A stretch of DNA of 64,000 nt from JBMORL01 sp049322335 (GTDB taxonomy: Bacteria > Bacteroidota > Bacteroidia > Flavobacteriales_D > UBA2798). Of this stretch, positions 27,156-34,294 are shown piece after piece. A program made the position numbers and the translations under genes. The first letter of the stretch is position 1. The number at the start of each line of letters is the position of its first letter. A model generated the notes under the pieces. That model was not told the DNA's origin. It saw only the letters and a list, made by a program, of their open reading frames with translations, and ran no database searches. The DNA lies in NCBI GenBank assembly GCA_049322335.1, contig JBMORL010000098.1, positions 1 through 64,000 on the forward strand, given 5' to 3'.

Positions 27156-28469
27156 TTATTCGGAGGGTAAATTTACGTTCTTTTTCGCCTCGGGGCCAAA
27201 GAGGTAATAAACAGCCAGGTAGATGAGCGGAGCCAGCACTTCTACTATACACAACGCAATAGCCGCACCCCGGTGTCCGTATTCAGGAATGAGCAAAATA
27301 CAAAGCAAAATATCAGCAACAGCCAGTGAAAAAAGGATGTAAGGCAGCCATTTTTTGAGCCCGGTATTGAGAAATAACTGGTAAGAAAGCATGGCACCAG
27401 CCGTACCGAAAAACGGGATCACGGACAACCATTGAATCACTTCCACGCTGTCTTTGTATTCGTCTCCGAATATCCATGCTATGTATTCCGCACCGAAATA
27501 TAAGGCCAGCGAGCAAAATAAACCCAGCACACAAACCCACCTGAAAAAAAAGAAAAAAGTGCGAATACCTTTTGAAAAGTCTTCTCCGAATTTTTTACTG
27601 ATAAAGGGAAAAAAAGCGAACATCACCGGGTTGAACAGGGAGGCAATGGCACGAACTATTTTCTCCCCGGGGCTGTAATATCCAACCATGGTATCATTTC
27701 CCATAAATCCGAGTATGAAGCCGTTGCTGTGTACATACAAAGCAGTATAAATGGTGGACAGAAAAATGAACCAGCCGTCACGAAACTGGAAGACCATTTC
27801 TGAAAACCGGGGAATGTATAACTTTATCTTAAACTGACTCACTGCTATCCATAAACCAGCTAACCCGGTGAGGACAAACGCAGCCGAATTTAAAGCAGCA
27901 GCAGTGATAACAGCCTCTTTTTCCCTGACGAGAAAAAACACAGACAGTGCAAAAATAGTTTTGGTTACTACATTTATAATTGTCACCCATTTCATTTTTT
28001 CCAATCCCTGGAAAAGCCAAAGCGGGAAGAGCATGTTTCCGGCTACAACAAAAAAAGTAACGTATAACAGGCTGGCTTCTTCTTTATTAAATCCTTCGAG
28101 GCGAATCCATGAAAACAAAATTCCGAATGAAACCAAAAGCAGAAAAAACTTAACGCACATTACGGCATTGAACACCGAACTTATTTTTTTAGGGTCGTTT
28201 TGGGCCAATGAAACCTGTCGTGTGGCAGAAAAATAAAAACCGTAATCAGTAAGTATCACCAAAAACTGGATAGCATATTGTGCCCATGCCAGTTTTCCAT
28301 AATTATCAGGATGCAACACTTTGGTGAGATGAGGAAGAATAATAAGTGGCAGTGCATAATTGGCGATCTGAAGAAAAACAAGCGCAATAAAATTTTCAAA
28401 CAGTTTTTTATTGTCGCGGTTTTTCAGGCGATCCCTGAACAATGTGTAATATTTCAGTAATTCACTCAA
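27156..28469 (-). CDS. Wzx-like oligosaccharide flippase
   Basis: 437 residues with about twelve hydrophobic segments and the polysaccharide-synthesis (PST/MOP) family pattern: FIALVFLQIANYALPLIILP near the N terminus and AIQFLVILTDYGFYFSATRQ. Translocates lipid-linked repeat units. Start overlaps the HisF-like gene by 4 bp; 4 bp separate it from wzm. One of two Wzx-like proteins in the locus. Confidence 0.9.
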   Translation of the reverse strand: MSELLKYYTLFRDRLKNRDNKKLFENFIALVFLQIANYALPLIILPHLTKVLHPDNYGKLAWAQYAIQFLVILTDYGFYFSATRQVSLAQNDPKKISSVFNAVMCVKFFLLLVSFGILFSWIRLEGFNKEEASLLYVTFFVVAGNMLFPLWLFQGLEKMKWVTIINVVTKTIFALSVFFLVREKEAVITAAALNSAAFVLTGLAGLWIAVSQFKIKLYIPRFSEMVFQFRDGWFIFLSTIYTALYVHSNGFILGFMGNDTMVGYYSPGEKIVRAIASLFNPVMFAFFPFISKKFGEDFSKGIRTFFFFFRWVCVLGLFCSLALYFGAEYIAWIFGDEYKDSVEVIQWLSVIPFFGTAGAMLSYQLFLNTGLKKWLPYILFSLAVADILLCILLIPEYGHRGAAIALCIVEVLAPLIYLAVYYLFGPEAKKNVNLPSE

Positions 28470-29224
28470 CGAAACAATTCTTTTATTTCCTTTTGCGAAG
28501 GATAATTGATCAGCACCGACTGGCGTGTTCCCCGAAACACAAACAAACTGCCGGCTGCCATTGCAGAAGCCCCGCTTTGATAAGCTTCTTTCAAATGCTG
28601 TAAATTACCTGCTCCCCCGCAAGCCACTACAGGAATATCAACTGAAGAAGAAATTTTCCGGATCAATTCCCTGTCATATCCCAACATGGTTCCATCCCTG
28701 TCAACAGCATTCAGCAATAACTCTCCGGCTCCGCATTTATTCATTTCTTCAGCCATTTTTAACGGGTCGGTTGTGAAAATTTTTCGTTTGTTCTTGTTGT
28801 AAACTTCGTATTTACCCAGCCAGTTTTTTTTCACATCAATAGAAACCACAATGGTAGTACTTCCGAATATTCCTGCCGCCTGTTGAATAAACTGCGGATT
28901 TTCGATAGCAGCCGTATTGATTACTATTTTTTCTATACCGGTTTTTGTAACCGACTTTATATCATCAATAGAATTGATGCCTCCTCCATAACTCAACGGC
29001 ATAAAACATTCAGACGCAATCATCGAAAGGTATTCCAAATCAGGTTTTCTTCCTTCAGATGAAGCATGAATATCCAACACGGTAATTTCATCCACTTCTT
29101 TTTCATTAAATATTTTCACCGCATTGAGCGGGTCGCCCACATAAACAGGTTCTTTAAACTTCAGCGTTTTGTACAGTCCGCCTTTGTTGAGCAATAACAC
29201 CGGTATGATGCGTGGCCACCTCAT
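28466..29224 (-). CDS. HisF-like glycosyl-amidation protein (WbuZ type)
   Basis: 252 residues, a (beta/alpha)8 HisF relative. YGGGINSIDDIKS and ACGGAGNLQHLKEAYQSG are the phosphate-binding loops; LLLNAVDRDGT keeps the later catalytic Asp. The first catalytic Asp of true HisF (CLDV) is replaced by VLLL after RIIP, as in WbuZ-type proteins tied to sugar amidation. With HisH it would make ammonia from glutamine and pass it to an amidotransferase (WbuX/PseA type), which is not found in this window. TGATG junction with hisH. Histidine biosynthesis seems unlikely because no other his gene is near. Confidence 0.85.
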   Translation of the reverse strand: MRWPRIIPVLLLNKGGLYKTLKFKEPVYVGDPLNAVKIFNEKEVDEITVLDIHASSEGRKPDLEYLSMIASECFMPLSYGGGINSIDDIKSVTKTGIEKIVINTAAIENPQFIQQAAGIFGSTTIVVSIDVKKNWLGKYEVYNKNKRKIFTTDPLKMAEEMNKCGAGELLLNAVDRDGTMLGYDRELIRKISSSVDIPVVACGGAGNLQHLKEAYQSGASAMAAGSLFVFRGTRQSVLINYPSQKEIKELFR

Positions 29225-29841
29225 CAGGCAGAAATAAAATTTTTAAGTAACTGCATTCCGTATTTATGGCTTTTTTCGGGGTGAAACTGGACTCCGTAAA
29301 TATTGTTATGTTGAAAACTGCAGCAGTATTCTGTTCCGTATTCAGCTGTTGCTATAACGTCAGCAGAATTAGCGCAGCGAACATAATAGGAATGTACAAA
29401 ATAAAATCTTAATTCCGGCTGCGCATCTGCAAACAATATGTTTTCTTTTATCACCTTAACTTCATTCCATCCCATATTGGGAATTTTAAGCTGTTGCTCA
29501 CCGGCCAAAAATTTCACTACTTCGGCATCCACCCACCCGAATCCTTTTTCTTTGCCTTCTTCGCTTTGTTTTGTCATCAGTTGCATACCGAGACAAATTC
29601 CCAAAACAGGGATTTGATCTTCCAGCGCTTTTTTATTGAGAATTTCCCACAACCCTGCCTCCCTGATATTTTTTATTCCTGTATCAAATGCTCCCACACC
29701 GGGAAGGATTAATTTCCGTGCATTTTCAATTGCATTTTTATCAGAAGAAGTAACCGATTCGCTTCCTGCTTTTTTCAGCATGTTTTTGATGGAACCGAGG
29801 TTTCCGCATCCGTAATCCACAATAACTATCCGGTTATCCAT
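29224..29841 (-). CDS. hisH: HisH-like glutamine amidotransferase subunit
   Basis: 205 residues from the ATG at 29841 (MDNRIVIVDYGCGNLGS); the frame runs further upstream inside the flippase gene but that part is not HisH-like. Class I amidotransferase triad: Cys in VLGICLGMQ, and His and Glu in VQFHPEKSHKYG. Hydrolyses glutamine to supply ammonia to the adjacent HisF-like protein. Its start overlaps the flippase stop by 8 bp. Confidence 0.9.
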   Translation of the reverse strand: MDNRIVIVDYGCGNLGSIKNMLKKAGSESVTSSDKNAIENARKLILPGVGAFDTGIKNIREAGLWEILNKKALEDQIPVLGICLGMQLMTKQSEEGKEKGFGWVDAEVVKFLAGEQQLKIPNMGWNEVKVIKENILFADAQPELRFYFVHSYYVRCANSADVIATAEYGTEYCCSFQHNNIYGVQFHPEKSHKYGMQLLKNFISA

Positions 29842-31120
29842 GCAGCAGTTTACTTGTTTTAATGAATTGCAACGCCAAAAATACAGCAATAATATAGAAC
29901 AGAATTTGCGCCACGGCAAATCCCCACAAAGCCGATTCAGGTGAGTTTCCGTTATGATAACCGATATAAAAACCAGCCACGGCCATAAAAAAGTGGAAGA
30001 CATCCATTACCAGCATGAATCCCTGCTTTTGCAAACGCATATAGATAAATGAAAGTGAAGAAGAAACAAACCAGAAAGCCAGCCAGGTGCTTATGATGCG
30101 GGTATAGTCCATTAATCCTTCCCATTTTTCCCCCAAAATAAAAACCACCCATGGCGAGGGAATGACCCACATGACGATGCTCACAGCTGCGCCAGCCAAA
30201 AATAACAGGCGCATGAATTTTTGATACGTCTGCCTCATTTCACTGCGATTCGTAATTCCGGCCACCCTCCCGTAAAACACCTGTGAAAAAGCGCCTGCCA
30301 TCATTCCCAAAGCTACGCCAATGTATTGCATCGACACCCCGATCATACCGGCTACCGCTTCGCCAAACGTGATAAAAAACAGGTAGAGATAGGTAAAGTT
30401 AATGGCTGCCGAAATCATCACACTGGGAGTAGCAAAATAAACATACTGGTAGTTTTCCTTTATAACCTCTGCCGTTTTGGTTTTACTGCTAAAGTCCCCA
30501 CCCCGTGATTTCACATCGCGGAGAAAACGAAAAAACAAAGTGATTCCTGACAGCAACTGTCCTGTAACACGGCCGGCTACCAATCCCCAGCTACCGGTTT
30601 GCAATACACCCATTCCCAGTTTTGTGCCTTCACCGCTTATGCTTTGTACGATTTTATTGGAAGCAATAGCGCCATATTCATTGTGCCGGTTAAACCAATA
30701 GGAAGCAATGCCGTTAATACCCATTCCCAATACCGCAACGGGAACCAGCAACAGTGCCCAGCCCAATGCAGATAATTCCATATTATTTCCCGCCAAAAGA
30801 ACACCAACAGAAACCAGTGCAGACACAAAAGCAATAATCAAAACAAATTTAAAAGCTGTTTTAGCTACATCAATGGCTTTTTGGATGGTGGACTGAACAA
30901 CAATGGCGTATTCAAGTTTTAATCCGCCCGGGTTGATAAAAAGTTCGCTGTATCCAACAAACAGGGCCAGCAATCCGAAATCGGATGGTGAAAAGAAAAA
31001 ACGCTGCAAAACCGGCAGCATAAGAAAAGGAATAAGCTGCGAAAAGAAAGTCCCTGTAAAGAGAGTCAGCACATTTTTCCCGAATTCACCGGGTTTTATT
31101 ACAGATCGCAAAAGGGACAT
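29834..31120 (-). CDS. Wzx-like polysaccharide flippase (second type), first gene of the locus
   Basis: 428 residues, about twelve to fourteen hydrophobic helices. FTGTFFSQLIPFLMLPVLQRFF and FSPSDFGLLALFVGYSELF mark a PST/MOP flippase of the LPS O-antigen type, distinct from the one at 27156-28469. Its start is 63 bp from the rplI stop. That gap holds only the rplI terminator and no recognisable TAnnTTTG promoter, so expression may depend on read-through. Confidence 0.88.
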   Translation of the reverse strand: MSLLRSVIKPGEFGKNVLTLFTGTFFSQLIPFLMLPVLQRFFFSPSDFGLLALFVGYSELFINPGGLKLEYAIVVQSTIQKAIDVAKTAFKFVLIIAFVSALVSVGVLLAGNNMELSALGWALLLVPVAVLGMGINGIASYWFNRHNEYGAIASNKIVQSISGEGTKLGMGVLQTGSWGLVAGRVTGQLLSGITLFFRFLRDVKSRGGDFSSKTKTAEVIKENYQYVYFATPSVMISAAINFTYLYLFFITFGEAVAGMIGVSMQYIGVALGMMAGAFSQVFYGRVAGITNRSEMRQTYQKFMRLLFLAGAAVSIVMWVIPSPWVVFILGEKWEGLMDYTRIISTWLAFWFVSSSLSFIYMRLQKQGFMLVMDVFHFFMAVAGFYIGYHNGNSPESALWGFAVAQILFYIIAVFLALQFIKTSKLLHG

Positions 31121-31133
31121 CGGGGAATAAATA

Positions 31134-31164
31134 TAAAAAAAAAGACTCCGCTGGGGAGTCTTTT
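31134..31164 (-). terminator. Intrinsic terminator after rplI
   Basis: AAAAGACTCC (31140-31149) and GGAGTCTTTT (31155-31164) pair around a 5-nt loop. On the minus strand the stem is followed by a long T run. It sits between rplI and the first polysaccharide gene. Confidence 0.85.
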
Positions 31165-31183
31165 ATTGTTTTAAGGGGTTGTT

Positions 31184-31630
31184 TTATTCTTCCACTACTT
31201 CAAAAGACACGGTTTCTACCACATCTTTGTGAAGTTTAATCACTGCATCGTACTTACCGAGCATTTTGATAGGCTCGTTTTTGATGGTGATGTTTTTGCG
31301 CTCAATATCGAAACCGAGTTTTTTGAAAGCGTCAGCCACCATGATGGTATTTACTGATCCGAATATTTTTCCGCTTTCGCCTGCTTTTGCTCCTACTTTA
31401 ATAGCTACTTCGCGCAGTTTTCCAGCCAGTTTTTCGGCTTCAGCACGCATTTTAGCTTCTTTATGGGCACGTTGTTTAAGATTTTCCGTCAGCATTTTTT
31501 TAGCTGATGAAGTAGCTACAGTAGCCAGTCCGTTAGGGATAAGATAATTGCGGGCAAAACCCTCTTTCACCTTTACCACTTCGTCACGGTAACCAAGTTT
31601 ATCTATGTCTTTTTTAAGAATTACTTCCAT
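31184..31630 (-). CDS. rplI: Ribosomal protein L9
   Basis: 148 residues, full length. The N-terminal rRNA-binding domain MEVILKKDIDKLGYRDEVVKV and FARNYLIPNGLA are diagnostic; a long central helix and a C-terminal domain (AGESGKIFGSVNTIMVADAF) follow. Third gene of the conserved rpsF-rpsR-rplI operon. Confidence 0.98.
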   Translation of the reverse strand: MEVILKKDIDKLGYRDEVVKVKEGFARNYLIPNGLATVATSSAKKMLTENLKQRAHKEAKMRAEAEKLAGKLREVAIKVGAKAGESGKIFGSVNTIMVADAFKKLGFDIERKNITIKNEPIKMLGKYDAVIKLHKDVVETVSFEVVEE

Positions 31631-31652
31631 GATGTTCGTTTTTAAAGGTTAA

Positions 31653-31919
31653 TTACTTGAGCATATCACCCACATAAGGTAAAACTGCAATGTGACGGGC
31701 ACGTTTTACGGCCTGAGATACCTTGCGCTGGAATTTCAACGAAGTACCGGTTACCCTGCGCGGAAGGATTTTCCCCTGTTCATTCACAAATTTGAGAAGG
31801 AAATTGGGGTCTTTGTAGTCGATGTATTTAATACCCGCTTTTTTAAAACGGCAGTATTTTTCTTTGGTGGTTTCTATACTGATGGGAGTAAGATACCTGA
31901 TATCGTTATCGATTGACAT
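31653..31919 (-). CDS. rpsR: Ribosomal protein S18
   Basis: 88 residues. YIDYKDPNFLLKFVNEQGKI, LPRRVTGTSLKFQRKV and AVKRARHIAVLPYV are the S18 core. In the 30S platform it pairs with S6, which is encoded next to it. Confidence 0.98.
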   Translation of the reverse strand: MSIDNDIRYLTPISIETTKEKYCRFKKAGIKYIDYKDPNFLLKFVNEQGKILPRRVTGTSLKFQRKVSQAVKRARHIAVLPYVGDMLK

Positions 31920-31942
31920 AATCTTGTTTTTTGGGTTAATAA

Positions 31943-32323
31943 TTACGCTTCAGCAGCTTTTTCCTTTTTCTTTTTCATCGGGCGTTGTCCCATTTCACCA
32001 TTACGTTTTTTCTCGTTGTAGGTGATGGAATGTTTGTCAAGGCGAATAGTGAGGTAACGCAGCACACGCTCGTCACGTCTGTATTCGGTCTCGAATTTTC
32101 CGATAGTCTCGGCTTTGTCGGCTTCGAATTCGAAAAGATGGTAAAAGCCGGTTGTTTTTTTCTGAATGGGGTAAGCCAGCTTGCGTAATCCCCAATGTTC
32201 CTCATGAACGATTTTAGCCTTGAGATCCTTCAGGATCCCCTTGAATTTGGCCACTGCTTCCTTTGCCTGTTCTTCAGACAAAACGGGAGTTAAAATGAAA
32301 ACAGTTTCGTAGCGGTTAGACAT
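31943..32323 (-). CDS. rpsF: Ribosomal protein S6
   Basis: 126 residues. MSNRYETVFILTPVLSEEQA, GLRKLAYPIQKKTTGFYHLF and VLRYLTIRLDKHSI identify S6; a Lys-rich tail follows. First gene of the operon; a matching promoter lies about 45-70 bp upstream. Confidence 0.97.
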   Translation of the reverse strand: MSNRYETVFILTPVLSEEQAKEAVAKFKGILKDLKAKIVHEEHWGLRKLAYPIQKKTTGFYHLFEFEADKAETIGKFETEYRRDERVLRYLTIRLDKHSITYNEKKRNGEMGQRPMKKKKEKAAEA

Positions 32324-32366
32324 TGTTTTTTGTTTTTAATTAATTTATTTTTCCCAAAAGGGACGG

Positions 32367-32396
32367 CAAAGGTAAAAATTCCCCCGGAATTACAAT
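32367..32396 (-). promoter_or_regulatory. Promoter of rpsF-rpsR-rplI
   Basis: Minus strand: TACCTTTG (32367-32374) matches TAnnTTTG exactly, with ATTG (32393-32396) 18 nt upstream as the -33 box. Predicts a leader of about 40 nt beginning near a CCC-TTTT-GGG mini-hairpin. Confidence 0.6.
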
Positions 32397-32462
32397 GAGT
32401 TTTTGTTAAAAACCAGCCCTCCAAAAGTTATACACAACCCGTTTTTTCAGTTCCCATCGGTT

Positions 32463-32470
32463 TATCTTTG
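32463..32470 (+). promoter_or_regulatory. -7 box of dnaX promoter, near-leaderless
   Basis: TATCTTTG is an exact TAnnTTTG match only 7 nt before the dnaX ATG, with a T-rich TTTT at 32442-32445 as a weak -33 box. Transcription would begin at or next to the start codon. Confidence 0.45.
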
Positions 32471-32477
32471 CATCCCC

Positions 32478-34225
32478 ATGGAAAGTTTTGTTGTTTCAGC
32501 CCGGAAATACCGCCCGCAAACCTTTGATACGGTTGTAGGCCAGGGGTCTATTACAACTACTCTCAAAAACGCCATTAAAAACAAACATCTGGCCCAGGCT
32601 TTCCTGTTCTGTGGTCCCCGCGGAGTAGGAAAAACCACCTGCGCCCGTATTCTTGCAAAAACCATTAACTGCCTAAATATCAGGGATAATGTTGAGGCCT
32701 GTAACGAATGTGAATCCTGCAAATCGTTTAATGAGGGTCGGTCGCTGAATATTTATGAACTGGATGCCGCTTCCAACAACGGGGTGGATGCTATCCGTTC
32801 ACTTATCGAACAGGTGAGTTTTGCCCCCCAGATTGGTAATTACAAAGTATATATCATTGACGAGGTTCATATGCTGTCCACTGGCGCCTTCAATGCTTTT
32901 TTGAAAACGCTGGAAGAGCCACCGAAACATGCCATTTTTATTCTCGCTACCACTGAAAAACATAAGATCATTCCCACCATTCTTTCCCGCTGCCAGATTT
33001 TCGATTTCAGCAGGATACAGGTGGCTGATATGGTGAATCACCTGAAAAAAATTGCAGAGAACGAAAGCATTACTGCTGAAAATGACGGGCTGCATATCAT
33101 TGCCCAGAAAGCTGACGGAGGTTTACGTGATGCACTTTCTATCTTCGATCAGATTGTAAGTTTTTCGGGAAACAATATCACCTATAAATCGGTGATTGAA
33201 AACCTCAACATCCTCGATTACGACTATTATTTTAAAATAACCGATGCCATTCTTTCTGCTGATATAAAATCAACGCTGCTTATTCTTGATGATATTCTGA
33301 AACATGGTTTTGACGGGCATATTTTTATCAACGGCCTTGCTTCGCATTTCCGCAACCTGATGGTGTGTAAAGATGCGCAAACACTTCAATTGCTCGAAGC
33401 CAGCGAAAATATACGTGAAAAATATAAAGAACAGGCGGCTAAAACACCCGTTAATTTCCTTCTTACTTCACTGGAAATTTTCAGCAAATGCGATATCAGT
33501 TATAAGTCCAGCAAAAATCAGCGGCTGCTTGTGGAACTTTCACTGATGCAATCCTGCTCCATTGATCCGCAGGGTGAAAAAAAAAAGCTGAACTGATTCC
33601 TATCCTTCCGCCAAAAGGAAGGGATAATCCCAATTACATTCAATTTACCGCTCCTGCTGTTAAAGCCGCTGCCATAAAAGCCGGTTCTGTTCCTGTAAAA
33701 AAAACGGTTACCGAGTCGCAGTCAACACCAAAAACGGGAAAAGACCTTACCAAACTGAAAACGATTTCCATCAGTGCCTTTCAAAAAAACATCGAAGCTG
33801 CCCGCCTGAAATCAGAAGAGAAAAAGCAACAGCTGGAAAACGGAAATCTTCCGTCAGATAATTTTTCGGAAGAAGATTTTCAAAACGCCTGGAATGAATT
33901 TGCTTTGCAATGTAAATCGCAGGGGAAAGATTCGCTTTACGTTACCTTAACCAAGCGTAAACCTGAAATAAACAACGAACTGAAAGTTTTACTTTCTATA
34001 GACAATAAAGCCCAGGAACAGGCACTGGAAAAAGAAAAACAAAACCTGCTGGAGCATCTGAGACAAAAACTGAACAATTTTTCTATCCAGTTTGAATATG
34101 TAGTGAAAGAAATCCCGCAGGAAGCACACCTGTATACCATCAAGGATAAATTTAACAAACTGGCAGAAAAAAACCCAAATCTGCTGGAATTGAAGAAAAG
34201 ATTAAACCTCGATTTCGATTTCTGA
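32478..34225 (+). CDS. dnaX: DNA polymerase III subunits gamma/tau (programmed -1 frameshift)
   Basis: Start at ATG 32478 (MESFVVSARKYRPQTFDTVVGQ); earlier in-frame codons are not conserved-looking. AAA+ clamp-loader ATPase: Walker A FCGPRGVGKTT, zinc-binding Cys cluster CNECESC, Walker B YIIDEVHML, sensor ATTEKHKIIPTILSRCQ. The zero frame ends at 33594-33596 and gives a 372-residue gamma-like product. At 33577-33586 there is a run of ten A followed by G, containing the slippery heptamer A AAA AAG. The -1 frame then stays open to 34225 and carries a coherent C-terminal region (FSEEDFQNAWNEFALQCKSQ), giving a tau-like protein of about 582 residues. A bulged stem-loop (33601-33626) lies 13 nt after the heptamer. 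Ribosomal slippage and polymerase slippage are both possible; a sequencing error is less likely because the downstream frame and site match the known dnaX design. Confidence 0.9.
33577..33626 (+). promoter_or_regulatory. dnaX frameshift site: A10 slippery run plus downstream stem-loop
   Basis: A10 then G (33577-33587) with A AAA AAG in the correct phase, followed by TATCCTTCC (33601-33609) pairing with GGAAGGGATA (33617-33626) with one bulged base. The zero-frame stop TGA is at 33594-33596, 7 nt after the heptamer. Confidence 0.75.
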
Positions 34226-34241
34226 CCGTTAAATAACTGGA

Positions 34242-34273
34242 ATTGAAACGAATTGATTAATTATTTACATTTG
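34242..34273 (+). promoter_or_regulatory. Promoter of the SprB-repeat T9SS gene
   Basis: ATTG (34242-34245), 20 nt spacer, then TACATTTG (34266-34273), an exact TAnnTTTG match. About 21 nt remain to the ATG at 34295. Confidence 0.5.
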
Positions 34274-34294
34274 CTGACCTCATTAAAAAAGCAT

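Noticed and set aside
28466..29841. Histidine biosynthesis operon
   Set aside because: Only HisH/HisF-like genes are present, they sit inside a glycan locus, and the HisF-like protein lacks the first catalytic Asp.
33905..34225. Separate small gene after dnaX
   Set aside because: Its frame is continuous with the -1 frame from the A10 slippery site and forms the tau-like C terminus; no independent start signal is seen.
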